Shown here: positions 46,259-55,650 of the stretch, in pieces | How the letters are laid out: every line of letters starts with the position of its first letter | Numbering within the stretch: the stretch's first letter is position 1 | Assembly (NCBI RefSeq): GCF_015207735.1 | Contig: NZ_JADEWG010000034.1 | Span: 1 to 55,661, forward strand | Length of the DNA: 55,661 bases | From: [Phormidium] sp. LEGE 05292 | Lineage (GTDB): Bacteria > Cyanobacteriota > Cyanobacteriia > Cyanobacteriales > Aerosakkonemataceae | Reading direction: 5' to 3' | The notes under the pieces: model-generated | Database searches by the model: none | Told to the model about the DNA's origin: nothing | What the model saw: the letters and a program-made list of their open reading frames with translations, nothing else | Made by a program: the position numbers and the translations under genes

Positions 46259-48231
46259 GTTTAAATTTTACACTTTTAGGGTGGTCAGCTTCAGGTTTAC
46301 GTTGTCCAGATCACGAAGTTAGTCTTTATGAAAGTGACATATCTAAAACCTATCCAGTAACCTTGATACAGATGCCTAACGGCACTGGCAAAACTACTAC
46401 ATTAAATATGCTCAGGGCTACCCTTTCTGGATCTGCAAAAAACTGGAAACCAGACGAAGTTCGGGAATTACGGCGCACGGGAAGTTACGATAAATCTGGA
46501 CAATTTATTGTGAGATTAGCTATTGATAATGAGCCTTTGACTTTTGAACTTAATTTTGATTTCAAAGAAGGTAAGGCTTTTTATAGAACCAGTAGTTATA
46601 TTGGTATTGAAGATGGCTTTTCCCCACGTCTCCGCCTGAGAAAATTTTTTACTCCAGAATTTGTTAAGTTGTTTGTATTTGATGGTGAGTTAGCTAAGAA
46701 TTTACTAGATGCTAAACAAACGAAAGCCCGTCAAGCAATTGAATCTTTGTTTCAATTATTCGTGCTTAAAGAGTTAGAAAATAAGTTTTATTCAAATTGG
46801 GAGAAACACGCTGAATCTGCCACTGCAAAATCGGATCGAGCTTTAAAACGCCGGAAAAATAGACTAGAAGACCTCAAAAAGAAGCGAGATAAAATACAGG
46901 AAGAACAACAAGAACTTCACAAACAAAAAACACAACTACTATCAGACATCCAAGAGGCTCAACAAGAATACGAATCAGCTTTAAGCAAGGATCAGAATAT
47001 CGGCAGTCAGTTGCAACAAATAAAAATTCAGTTTGATCAAGCTGAAAAATATGTAATTCAGTCATCAGAACAAGCAATTGAGAAAATGCGAGATCCCCAT
47101 AGATTGCTACCTGATTTTGGTATTGCTTTGAAAAACCTTAAAGACAATTTAGATCGTTTAAAATTACCAACTTCAACATCCAAAGAATTTTTTGAGGAAC
47201 TAGCAGAGGCGGAAGAATGCGTTTGTGGTCGAAAGATGGATGAAGCGGCTCGTCAGGCAGTACATGAACGGAAGAAAAATTATTTAGAAGATGATGAAGT
47301 TGGGATTTTAAATAGTATTAAATCCGACATAGCAACTTATTGCAGAGAAGATCCGATCGTCCCCTACCAAGAACTAAAGGAAAATTTAGATAGTTTAGGA
47401 CAGTTGATTAGAAAGCGAGATGAATTGCAAACAGAACTCTATTCTCTAGAAGAGGCACGCCTGTCACAGGGAGATGTTGAATTAGAAATGAAGAAAAAAC
47501 GCCTCGATAATCTGAAAGAACAACTTCGCCAATGTAATGAACGACTGGAGGAAATAGAAAGATCTCCCAACAGCAAAATTCCTGAAAATGCAATTTGTCT
47601 TCGAGAGTTAGATAAACTGATTCAAGAAGCAGAAAATGATGTAGCTGAAGCAACAGAAACTTTAACCCTTAAACTTAAAACAGATATTGCTATACAAATT
47701 CTTTCGCAAGCACACAAGTTAGCTAGTGAAGAATTGCGGAAAATCATTCTGGAGGAAACGAACCAAAAGATCAGCCAAGTCTTATCAAGAAATCCTGTTT
47801 TATTAGAAGACATTCAAGATTCTTTAAAACTGCAAGGTCAAGTAGGTGCTAGTGAGGGACAAACTTTATCTGTTAGCTATGCTTTTCTGGCAACACTTTT
47901 TAATAAAAGCGGTTGTGCAATCCCATTTATCGTAGACAGTCCGGCACTATCTCTGGATCTAAATGTACGTTCAGAAGTGGCAAATCTCATTCCAACTCTA
48001 TGTAATCAATTTGTAGCATTTACTATTTCTAGCGAGAGACAAGCTTTTGTTGATGTTTTGCATCAGACAGTAAATGAACAAGTCCAGTATCTCACGTTTT
48101 TTCGGAAAACCTCTAGAATGAATGCACTTTGGAAAAATGTCGATCCGCACCAGATTCAAGAAACTAATGATGGGGTAATTATTAAAGGGAAAGACTTTTT
48201 CGATCGCTTTGATTTAGATAAGGAACTGTAA
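46255..48231 (+). CDS. SMC/DndD-like AAA ATPase (module B)
   Basis: This 658-residue SMC-like ATPase has Walker A MPNGTGKTT (40-48), KLFVFDGELAKNLLDAK, long coiled coils (about 200-270 and 380-470), a CxCG zinc-hook-like site (EECVCGRKM, about 323), and C-terminal GASEGQTLSVSYAFLATLF, then PFIVDSPALSLDLNVR (Walker B). It is diverged from the module A ATPase but built alike. It sits between the small protein and the 152-residue Dnd-associated protein, with 4-nt overlap and 5-nt gap. Confidence 0.85.
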   Translation: MSLNFTLLGWSASGLRCPDHEVSLYESDISKTYPVTLIQMPNGTGKTTTLNMLRATLSGSAKNWKPDEVRELRRTGSYDKSGQFIVRLAIDNEPLTFELNFDFKEGKAFYRTSSYIGIEDGFSPRLRLRKFFTPEFVKLFVFDGELAKNLLDAKQTKARQAIESLFQLFVLKELENKFYSNWEKHAESATAKSDRALKRRKNRLEDLKKKRDKIQEEQQELHKQKTQLLSDIQEAQQEYESALSKDQNIGSQLQQIKIQFDQAEKYVIQSSEQAIEKMRDPHRLLPDFGIALKNLKDNLDRLKLPTSTSKEFFEELAEAEECVCGRKMDEAARQAVHERKKNYLEDDEVGILNSIKSDIATYCREDPIVPYQELKENLDSLGQLIRKRDELQTELYSLEEARLSQGDVELEMKKKRLDNLKEQLRQCNERLEEIERSPNSKIPENAICLRELDKLIQEAENDVAEATETLTLKLKTDIAIQILSQAHKLASEELRKIILEETNQKISQVLSRNPVLLEDIQDSLKLQGQVGASEGQTLSVSYAFLATLFNKSGCAIPFIVDSPALSLDLNVRSEVANLIPTLCNQFVAFTISSERQAFVDVLHQTVNEQVQYLTFFRKTSRMNALWKNVDPHQIQETNDGVIIKGKDFFDRFDLDKEL

Positions 48232-48236
48232 GTAAA

Positions 48237-48695
48237 ATGAATTTTCAATTGCGTAAGGATGCCAAAAAATGGTTCAAAGATATTTCTACCAATTATCCCT
48301 TAGACTTCGATCTTTACTATCTTTGTTTAATGGCAGGTTTTGCGTCTAGACGGAGAAATACTGAAATTCATTCCGATGATGTGGCTAGTTTAGTGGAAAA
48401 CTTCCCTGGACAATTTCGTTCTCGTGGGCGACTTTTAGTAGGTCTTTTAATCAATACAGAACTCTCGCGCTTAGGGATAAATTTACATGAGCGTGATTCA
48501 GTTTACCGTCGAGTTGCCAAATGGGTAGACCCTAATTCGCCTTCTTATATGTCCAATGAAGGTGTAAAATTAATGAATCAGTATGCTCACGGTGGATTCG
48601 ATGCTTTACGTGAGTATTTTGGTAATTGTCCACCATCAGTTGAAACATTCATTAGAAAATATTCTCGGTGCATCAACGAATTAAAAGAACAGTGA
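48237..48695 (+). CDS. Dnd-system-associated protein 4-like (module B)
   Basis: This 152-residue protein begins MNFQLRKDAKKWFKDISTNYPLDFDLYYLCLMAGFASRRR and has SRGRLLVGLLINTELSRLGI and VKLMNQYAHGGFDALREYF. It probably belongs to the same broad family as the product of 43049-43516. It ends the module B gene set, and a 72-bp gap separates it from a convergent Uma2 gene. Function is unknown. Confidence 0.65.
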   Translation: MNFQLRKDAKKWFKDISTNYPLDFDLYYLCLMAGFASRRRNTEIHSDDVASLVENFPGQFRSRGRLLVGLLINTELSRLGINLHERDSVYRRVAKWVDPNSPSYMSNEGVKLMNQYAHGGFDALREYFGNCPPSVETFIRKYSRCINELKEQ

Positions 48696-48766
48696 ATTAT
48701 TTTAAATTTATTTGCCAAATTAATGTGGGAGGAATAACTTAAAAATTAGTTATTCCTCCTTAATAC

Positions 48767-49525
48767 TTAGAAACCAATTTCATCAGGATTAATACCCTGA
48801 GAACGCAGGTATTGGGCTAATTTTTCTGCGCGTTGATGTTCCTGTTCGGCGCGTTGACGTTCCTGTTCTACCAATTCCACCGCCCAAGGTAAAATATTTC
48901 CGGTTGCATCCCACCAGCGTAACCAATAACCTGTTCGTTCCTCCTTTTTTCCGCGCCAAACTCCTAAAAATAGGTTCATTTCTGCTAACCAATGACGACC
49001 TTCTTGATCAGGAAATTCTAATTCATAGCGTCCGTTTTGTAGACGATATAATTCTAAAAGTCCGGTTGCAGGTTCAAAGATTGCATAAATTGGAACTTGC
49101 AAAATCCGTTCGTAAAAAAACCATTTGCCAGGGGGGAAAGTTGGTTTGATTGAATATTCGCCACCATCGGTATCTGAGAGAAATTCCATCACAATGTAGG
49201 GATTTTCTCCTTCTAAATTTGGGGTGTAACTTTTGCGATCGCCCTCCGACTCCCCAGCTAAAAGCGATCGAACAAAAACCCAATCCGGCGCTTTAATCAC
49301 CAACTCACCATTAACAGTAGCACAAAGACCAAAATTGGCAGCAATTAACATTTCTGATTTAATAAAACCCACCAATTCCAAACTTTCCCGTAACGCCCCT
49401 GCAATTAAAGGTTGCCCAGTATTTTCCACAGGATTATCTTCCAACTTAAAATCATCAGGTAACTTCTCCCAAGTAACAGTCAAAGTTGCTAATTGATTAC
49501 CTTGATTCCTCTGAATAGTAACCAT
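48767..49525 (-). CDS. Uma2 family putative endonuclease with coiled-coil tail
   Basis: This 252-residue Uma2 protein has LVIKAPDWVFVRSLL, then NPYIVMEFLSDTDGGEYS and VPIYAIFEPATGLLELYRL, matching the D...E-x-L nuclease core. Its C-terminal coiled coil (ELVEQERQRAEQEHQRAEKLAQYL) is made by a short imperfect DNA repeat, as often seen in this family. It is on the opposite strand to module B. Its link to the Dnd genes is by position only. Confidence 0.88.
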   Translation of the reverse strand: MVTIQRNQGNQLATLTVTWEKLPDDFKLEDNPVENTGQPLIAGALRESLELVGFIKSEMLIAANFGLCATVNGELVIKAPDWVFVRSLLAGESEGDRKSYTPNLEGENPYIVMEFLSDTDGGEYSIKPTFPPGKWFFYERILQVPIYAIFEPATGLLELYRLQNGRYELEFPDQEGRHWLAEMNLFLGVWRGKKEERTGYWLRWWDATGNILPWAVELVEQERQRAEQEHQRAEKLAQYLRSQGINPDEIGF

Positions 49526-49549
49526 TTTTCACCATCCCATAAACAAAAA

Positions 49550-49590
49550 CATCTGCGTTCATCTGCGTTTATCTGCATTCATCTGCGTAC
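49550..49590. repeat. Decamer tandem repeat (CATCTGCGTT), copy 2
   Basis: This is a near-identical 41-bp array to that at 36480-36520, located between the Uma2 and the long DGQHR gene. A partial further copy follows near 49629-49645. Confidence 0.9.
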
Positions 49591-49657
49591 TAAAAAAAGC
49601 CTAAAACACCCACCAAAAACCATCAAAAACATCTGTATTCATCTGCGGTTTAAAACC

Positions 49658-51256
49658 CTAACTCAACAAAGTAGGCAACCCCACCTTTCGAGGTTCCACA
49701 AACTTCCCATTAAAACCGATCGCACGATCCTCAACCGTCCTCGCCTCCGCCACAGCGCGACGAATTTCTGCCCGTTCCATATCATCCTCAATCCCACCAA
49801 CCAAATAAACAATTAACTTCGCCGCCAAATCTCTTCCCGAAACCAAAACTCGCTTTTTATTAGCATCAAACAAAATCCCATACCACAAAGATTGGGGACT
49901 TTCCATATTACTAAAACCCCCATCAGCATCATACTTTTGCAACTTTTCAAACACCGATTCTAACGAAAAACCCTTTTTAAAAACCAGAATTCCCAAAGCT
50001 TGAAACAAAGCAATTTGCCCCACCGGACGAAACAACAAATTGCCCTCACCAGCAGGTTTTTCAAAACTAAAACGGCGCAAATCTGAAGTTTCCGTTCCCC
50101 CATATTCCAAACGTTGAAAACTCAGTAAATTTGCTAAATTATCAAACACATCTTTAAAATTTTCTATTCCCTCTTCTAATTCATCATCTTCAGGACGTAA
50201 AGGAATTAAACCCTTTTTTTCCAAAGGTTTCCAATGGGGAAACTTATGCTGCAAATAGCGTTCCGACATTTCTTTAAGTGCTTGCAAAGTTGTTAACACA
50301 GTAGACTTTGCCGCAACAGTTGCACTATCCCAATTAACGCGAGGATTTCTGCCTTTAGTATCCTTCAATAACGAATGAGTAACCGCAACTTTTCTCGCCA
50401 CAATTGAGAAACCATCATTTTCATCTAATTGGGCTAATTGTCCTTTTGTTAAAGGTACTGCCATTAAGTTAACATGAACAAAGATCGATCGCACTCTCCG
50501 CCTAGCTTCCTCATAAGTTTCCCCAGGAATCACCGCCGAAATAAACTCAATTCCAATCTTTTCCTTCGCCAAATTTTGCAAATAAACTGGGTCAACTTGA
50601 TACTGTTCCCGCAAATCATCAATAGTAATCACGCTACCCGAAGGTTTCTTATCTTTTTTGTAGCGAGGAAGCTTTCCAGTTTGCAATAATTCCATCAAAC
50701 CTTGCACGCCCATTAAGCGATGTTGACCATCCAAAGCGAAGATTGTCACATCAGGAGAAACATCCAATAAACCGACTTTATTATCTTTATCCAAAGGCAT
50801 AAAGTTAGCAGCAGATTTAATCGCCCTTCCCTGACTATTCCATTCATTAGCATGAGGAACATCGACCCAAGGTTGATTAATTACAACTAAAACTGGGGGA
50901 AATTTGTGATGTTTTCTTGCTGCTAAATATTGCGCCAGAGATGCTTGGCGAGTCCAATCTAACGGACGTTGTTGAATTTCTTCGATGCTTTCTGCGTCAA
51001 TTTCCACATTTTCCGTGTGGGAGTCGAACTTTTGTCGCAGCAAAGGCAAGCGAGAGGCAAAACGAACGCGACTGGCGAACCATTCCAGAGTAACTGAACC
51101 AATATAAGCTTCACTGCCCCCCATTTCAATCTTTTGTACCAAAATTTGGTCATTTCTGCCCAAATATCGGTCTAGAAGGAGGGCTATAGCTTGTTTCTCT
51201 TGATTTTCTCTCTCCAAAATTTGACTCGCCAAGTCGCTAGCCGGGTTGTTATTCAT
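49658..51256 (-). CDS. Long DGQHR-domain DndB-like protein
   Basis: This 532-residue DGQHR-domain protein has the hallmark ALDGQHRLMGVQGL at about 176-187 and the further motif HVNLMAVPLTKGQLAQLDENDGFSIVARKV. DndB family proteins regulate or modulate DNA phosphorothioation. It is about 170 residues longer than classical DndB and faces away from the canonical dndB at 51700. ATG start at 51256. Whether it acts as a second regulator, or on another modification, cannot be read from the sequence. Confidence 0.85.
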   Translation of the reverse strand: MNNNPASDLASQILERENQEKQAIALLLDRYLGRNDQILVQKIEMGGSEAYIGSVTLEWFASRVRFASRLPLLRQKFDSHTENVEIDAESIEEIQQRPLDWTRQASLAQYLAARKHHKFPPVLVVINQPWVDVPHANEWNSQGRAIKSAANFMPLDKDNKVGLLDVSPDVTIFALDGQHRLMGVQGLMELLQTGKLPRYKKDKKPSGSVITIDDLREQYQVDPVYLQNLAKEKIGIEFISAVIPGETYEEARRRVRSIFVHVNLMAVPLTKGQLAQLDENDGFSIVARKVAVTHSLLKDTKGRNPRVNWDSATVAAKSTVLTTLQALKEMSERYLQHKFPHWKPLEKKGLIPLRPEDDELEEGIENFKDVFDNLANLLSFQRLEYGGTETSDLRRFSFEKPAGEGNLLFRPVGQIALFQALGILVFKKGFSLESVFEKLQKYDADGGFSNMESPQSLWYGILFDANKKRVLVSGRDLAAKLIVYLVGGIEDDMERAEIRRAVAEARTVEDRAIGFNGKFVEPRKVGLPTLLS

Positions 51257-51398
51257 GGGTTAGTTTTTAAGTTACTGGATCTGATTTTAGAAAAAATCTG
51301 GTTTGAAAAAATATATGTAAATTTAGTTTTTTAAAACTTAGGGATATGTAATACTAAGATAGTAGCGAAATATGCTTAATTAGCATAAGACTCTCAAT

Positions 51399-51707
51399 AT
51401 GTCAATACGTATTATTACTAAAAATATGACCCAAACACCCACTAACAGTAATTCCTCTGATAGATTAGACCGCATAGAGGCGATTTTAGAACGGTTTATC
51501 GAACAAAGCGATCGCAATATTACCCAATTAGCCCAAGAACAAACTATCACCAACCAGGTATTAAGGCAACTAATTGAAACTCAAATTCAAACAGATAAAG
51601 CAATCAACCAAATGATAGAAATTCAGGCATCTTTAGCCGCAGAACAAGAGAAACAAGAGAGACTTTTAGAATATTTAATCCGGCGACTTGAGGTGGGAAA
51701 TGGTTAA
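51399..51707 (+). CDS. Coiled-coil protein of unknown function upstream of dndB
   Basis: This 102-residue mainly helical protein (RLDRIEAILERFIEQSDRN, then IETQIQTDKAINQMIEIQASLAAEQEKQERLLEYLIRRLEVG) resembles small cyanobacterial coiled-coil proteins. Two starts are possible, ATG at 51399 or at 51426 (MTQTPTNSN); neither has a clear ribosome-binding site. It overlaps dndB by 8 nt, so the two are coupled. Confidence 0.7.
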   Translation: MSIRIITKNMTQTPTNSNSSDRLDRIEAILERFIEQSDRNITQLAQEQTITNQVLRQLIETQIQTDKAINQMIEIQASLAAEQEKQERLLEYLIRRLEVGNG

Positions 51708-52743
51708 AAGTGCGATCGCTAACTTTGAATATATTTTACCTGTAATTCGAGGGATTCAAGCCGGAAGAGAGTATTATGTTTCTATGTGTCCGGTGCGAAT
51801 TTTGCCGAAACTTTTCCCCTTAGATGAAGAAGAAACGCCCCCAGAATTACGGGCGAGTCGGGAGATTAATTTATCACGAATTCCCGAAATAAGTCAATAT
51901 ATTTTAAAGCATCCGACAACCTATATTTTTTCGGCAATTACTGCTTCTATCGATGCAGAAATTACTTTTGAACCGATCGGAACGGAGGCGGAAGAACGAA
52001 AAATTGGACGGTTGCGAGTACCAATGGATGCGCGATTTTCGATTAATGATGGCAAGCATCGGCGGGCAGCTTTGGAGTTAGCATTAAAGGAGAATCCTGA
52101 TTTAGGATATGAGACGATCGCACTAATTTTATTTTTGGATATTGGGTTAAAGCGATCGCAACAAATGTTCTCGGATCTAAACCGTTTTCCGGTAGTGACT
52201 GACTCCTCTTTAAATATACTTTATGACCAGCGCGATCGCACTGCTGAATTAGTTCGAGAAGTGGTGCAGCAAGTCACAGTTTTTCGCTGTTTGACTGATA
52301 CAGAACATAGTGTTTTGGGGGTCCGATCGGGGAAGTTATTTACGCTCAATCGCATTTATAATGCTACTATTAATTTGTTGGTTAATTGTCAGCATCTCCC
52401 ATTGTCTCAACAGATAGATTTAGCAGTGCGGTTTTGGAACACTGTAAGTTTTAATATTGCTGATTGGGAACAGGTTTTATCTAAAAAAGTGGCGGCGGGA
52501 GAAGTGCGAAGAGATTACCTTCATTGTCATCCAGTGGCGCTTTTAGCTTTGGGTGAAGTTGGGGCTTTTTTGCTTTCTTTAGATGCTTGGGAGGGTTATT
52601 TAACGGGGTTGAAAGAGATTGATTGGTCACGTTTTAATGTAGATTGGCAAGGGAGGATTTTGGTTAAGGGCGGGTTTTCTAAGTCTCGTCATTGTGTTAG
52701 TTGGTTGAAGGAGTATATTTTGCAGCGTTTGGGGTTGGGGTAA
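51700..52743 (+). CDS. dndB: DNA sulfur modification protein DndB
   Basis: This 347-residue protein has the expected DndB length and pattern, SAIANFEYILPVIRGIQAGREYYVSM at the N-terminus and the signature FSINDGKHRRAALELAL (117-130), a DGKHR variant of DGQHR. Later ILFLDIGLKRSQQMFSDLNRF is typical. DndB binds DNA and represses or tunes dnd expression in other bacteria. I use the ATG at 51700 with GAGGTG just upstream; the longer frame starts at a TTG. dndC follows after an HNH gene. Confidence 0.9.
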   Translation: MVKSAIANFEYILPVIRGIQAGREYYVSMCPVRILPKLFPLDEEETPPELRASREINLSRIPEISQYILKHPTTYIFSAITASIDAEITFEPIGTEAEERKIGRLRVPMDARFSINDGKHRRAALELALKENPDLGYETIALILFLDIGLKRSQQMFSDLNRFPVVTDSSLNILYDQRDRTAELVREVVQQVTVFRCLTDTEHSVLGVRSGKLFTLNRIYNATINLLVNCQHLPLSQQIDLAVRFWNTVSFNIADWEQVLSKKVAAGEVRRDYLHCHPVALLALGEVGAFLLSLDAWEGYLTGLKEIDWSRFNVDWQGRILVKGGFSKSRHCVSWLKEYILQRLGLG

Positions 52744-52795
52744 ATGAAGGGCAGATGGTTTTTAGATTTTTGGTGGGGGTTTTAGGTTTTTTTGG

Positions 52796-52836
52796 GAACG
52801 CAGATGAATGCGGATAAACGCAGATGAACGCAGATG
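52796..52836. repeat. Decamer tandem repeat (CATCTGCGTT), copy 3, inverted
   Basis: This is the reverse complement of the 36480 and 49550 arrays. A shorter related stretch (CCACAGATGAACACAGATGG type) follows at about 52890-52910. There is no gene in the 240 bp between dndB and the HNH gene. Confidence 0.9.
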
Positions 52837-52981
52837 TTTTTGTAAGTTAATGGTGGGGAGTCTTAGATTGTTTTTTTTACCACAGGTGTCCACAGATGAA
52901 CACAGATGGAAGATGATGTAATTTGGCTTTGATTCGGAGTTTATTGATTAGATGATTGATTAGGTGTTTTTGGAGGTAAAA

Positions 52982-53962
52982 ATGGTTGAACGGCAAGAGT
53001 CGGAAAACAAGAACTTAGCTTATTATTGTGAGCGTTTTGCTCAATTAAATCCAAGTAGGATCAAGAAAAAAGAAAGTGGTAATGCTCCTTATAAACCAAT
53101 ATTACTTTTATCTATCATCGAACTAATTAGCCAAGGTACTATCTCTGATAATCACATTTATGTTTCGGATGAACTAATTAATACATTTAATAAATACTGG
53201 AATTGTTTAGCATCTAACTCAGCTTACAGAGGTGGTCTACATTATCCGTTTATTCATTTAGAGAGTGAAGGATTTTGGCAAGTAGAATTTAAACCAGATT
53301 GTAGAAAAGGTAGGAAACTTGACAGTACGAAAGCACTAAGAGAAGCTGTTGAGTATGCTACCCTAGACTCTGAGTTATTTACTTTAATACAAGACCCATT
53401 TGCCGTAACTAGATTAATAGATGCTTTGATAGACGCTTGGTTCTCATCTAGTAGAGAACAAATTGAGGAGATTTTACAGGTTAATCAAAATTTACAAGAG
53501 ATTACTCAAGAAGAAATAAATATATCAGACTCAACAGTTGATTTCCAAGAACAACCGAGAGTAGTTCTAAAAAAGTCTTTGGTTAGAAATGCGTTCTTTC
53601 GTAAGGCAGTTGTACAGATATATGATTATAAGTGTGCATTTTGTCGAATTAAGGTTATAAATTCACTTAGACAAAATATTGTAGATGGCGCACATATAAA
53701 ACCATTCGCAGAATTTTTTGATAGCAGGGTTAACAATGGTTTGTCATTGTGTAAAAATCATCACTGGGCTTTTGATCAAGGATGGTTTAGTGTTAACGAT
53801 GAATATAGAATTATAGTTGCCAGTGATTTAGAAGAAGAATCGCCAAACGCTAAACCTATGAGAGATTTTCATGGAGAACTCATTGTTAGACCTAATTCCG
53901 AGCAATATTTTCCCAGCCTTGATGCGTTACAGTGGCATCGTTTAAATCGGTTTAGAAATTAA
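52982..53962 (+). CDS. HNH endonuclease with SBD-like N-terminal domain
   Basis: This 326-residue nuclease has an N-terminal region (GNAPYKPILLLSIIELISQG, then HYPFIHLESEGFWQVEF) resembling the sulfur-binding domain of ScoMcrA-type enzymes, which recognise phosphorothioated DNA. The C-terminal HNH domain has CAFCRIK, VDGAHIKPF and NNGLSLCKNHHWAFDQGWF. I start at ATG 52982, preceded by GGAGG with a 5-nt spacer; an upstream GTG is unlikely. It lies between dndB and dndC. The N-terminal assignment is from pattern memory and should be tested. Confidence 0.8.
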   Translation: MVERQESENKNLAYYCERFAQLNPSRIKKKESGNAPYKPILLLSIIELISQGTISDNHIYVSDELINTFNKYWNCLASNSAYRGGLHYPFIHLESEGFWQVEFKPDCRKGRKLDSTKALREAVEYATLDSELFTLIQDPFAVTRLIDALIDAWFSSSREQIEEILQVNQNLQEITQEEINISDSTVDFQEQPRVVLKKSLVRNAFFRKAVVQIYDYKCAFCRIKVINSLRQNIVDGAHIKPFAEFFDSRVNNGLSLCKNHHWAFDQGWFSVNDEYRIIVASDLEEESPNAKPMRDFHGELIVRPNSEQYFPSLDALQWHRLNRFRN

Positions 53963-53979
53963 CTAATGGGGTGTATTTT

Positions 53980-55650
53980 ATGGTTGAAGCACAACAGATG
54001 TCACTATTTCCACCGCGTACAGTTGCCGAGTTGGTAGAAGATATAGAAAGAATAAAAACTGAAATTCAAGACTTATATTGTTTAGATGAAATTCCCTGGA
54101 TTTTAGGATATTCGGGAGGAAAAGACAGCCAAACAGTAGTACAGCTTGTATGGTCTGCTATTGCAGATTTACCACCTGAAAAACGCAAAAAAAAAATATA
54201 CGTAATTACGACTGATACTTTAGTAGAAAATCCCATTGTTTCTGCTTGGGTAAAACAATCTTTAGAGAGGATGAAATCTGCTGCTGAATCTCAACGATTA
54301 CCTATAGAACCTCACTTACTTTATCCCGATATCAAAGATACTTTTTGGGTAAATTTAATAGGTAAAGGTTATCCGTCACCCCGCAATAGATTTCGTTGGT
54401 GTACTGAACGCCTAAAAATTCAACCTTCTAACAGATTTGTTCGTGATGTAGTAAGGACAAATGGAGAAGTAATACTTGTTTTAGGTACTCGTAAGGCTGA
54501 AAGTACTACACGCGCCGCTTCAATGGAAAAACATCAAGTAGGTCGAGTTAACGATCGCATTAATACTGCTTCAATTAAATCAGTACTATATCATAGCCCT
54601 AGCCTTCCTAATTCTCTGGTTTATAGTCCGATTCAAGATTGGCGTACTGAAGAAGTCTGGATTTATTTGAATCAGTGGCAGAATCCTTGGGGAATTAGCA
54701 ACAAAGATTTATTTACTATGTATCGAGGTGCAACAGCAGATAATGAATGTCCTTTAGTAATAGATTCTTCTACTCCCAGTTGTGGAAGTTCGCGTTTTGG
54801 CTGTTGGGTTTGCACAATGGTAAATCAAGATAAATCTATGGCAGCAATGATTCAAAATGATGAAGAGAAAGAATGGATGCAACCTTTACTAGACATTCGT
54901 AACGAATTGGACGTAGAAGATGATTTTGATAGGCGTGATTTCCGACGCATTTGGGGTCATGTTCAACTGTTTGAACGCACTACTGAAGATGAGCAAAGTT
55001 CAGTTGAACCAATCCCCGGCCCATATACTAAATATTGGCGCGAACATTGGTTAAGAAGAGTCCTCGAAGCACAAACCCAAATTCGCAAAACCGCCCCCGC
55101 AGAAATGCGCGACATCACCTTAATAACTGAAGAAGAACTCAGCGAAATTCGCCGAATTTGGCTAGAAGAAAAACACGAATTTGACGACAGCTTACCCCGC
55201 ATCTATGAAGAAGTCACAGGTGAACCCTTTAAAGACACCCGCCCAGGTGCAGAAAGAAGCTTACTCGGAAGCGATGAATGGGCAGTATTAGAAGAAATTT
55301 GTGAAGACGCAATGCACTTAGAACTGATGGCGAAACTATTAGATACCGAACGGCAATATTACACTAAAACTCGCCGTACCGGAATCTACGACACTATAGA
55401 AAAATCCTTCGAGACTAGTTCTCGCCCCAAAGAAGAAGCAATACAAAACGCCCACTACCAACGTCACTTAAATAACGCCGTCGCATCCCTCAAAGAAAAC
55501 GCCGAAAACATACACCAAATCAGACCAGTATTAAACGGCGAAACCCCCGAACCTAACAAAAAAGACGAAGAACAAGAAACAACAGAAGACAACGAACAAG
55601 GCAAACAACTCACTTGGGCAGACCTAAAATTTAAAGAGATGGGGGGATAG
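53980..55650 (+). CDS. dndC: DNA phosphorothioation sulfurtransferase DndC
   Basis: DndC is the PAPS-reductase-like ATP pyrophosphatase that, with an Fe-S cluster, activates DNA for sulfur insertion. The 556-residue protein has the PP-loop GYSGGKDSQTVVQL (43-56) and the family segment NRFRWCTERLKIQPSNRF. It has Fe-S type cysteines in SCGSSRFGCWVCTMVNQDKSM. An acidic, charged C-terminal tail (EPNKKDEEQETTEDNEQGKQL) is unusual but intact. I use ATG 53980, preceded by GGGG. The gene is complete and dndD/dndE are expected past the right edge. Confidence 0.95.
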   Translation: MVEAQQMSLFPPRTVAELVEDIERIKTEIQDLYCLDEIPWILGYSGGKDSQTVVQLVWSAIADLPPEKRKKKIYVITTDTLVENPIVSAWVKQSLERMKSAAESQRLPIEPHLLYPDIKDTFWVNLIGKGYPSPRNRFRWCTERLKIQPSNRFVRDVVRTNGEVILVLGTRKAESTTRAASMEKHQVGRVNDRINTASIKSVLYHSPSLPNSLVYSPIQDWRTEEVWIYLNQWQNPWGISNKDLFTMYRGATADNECPLVIDSSTPSCGSSRFGCWVCTMVNQDKSMAAMIQNDEEKEWMQPLLDIRNELDVEDDFDRRDFRRIWGHVQLFERTTEDEQSSVEPIPGPYTKYWREHWLRRVLEAQTQIRKTAPAEMRDITLITEEELSEIRRIWLEEKHEFDDSLPRIYEEVTGEPFKDTRPGAERSLLGSDEWAVLEEICEDAMHLELMAKLLDTERQYYTKTRRTGIYDTIEKSFETSSRPKEEAIQNAHYQRHLNNAVASLKENAENIHQIRPVLNGETPEPNKKDEEQETTEDNEQGKQLTWADLKFKEMGG

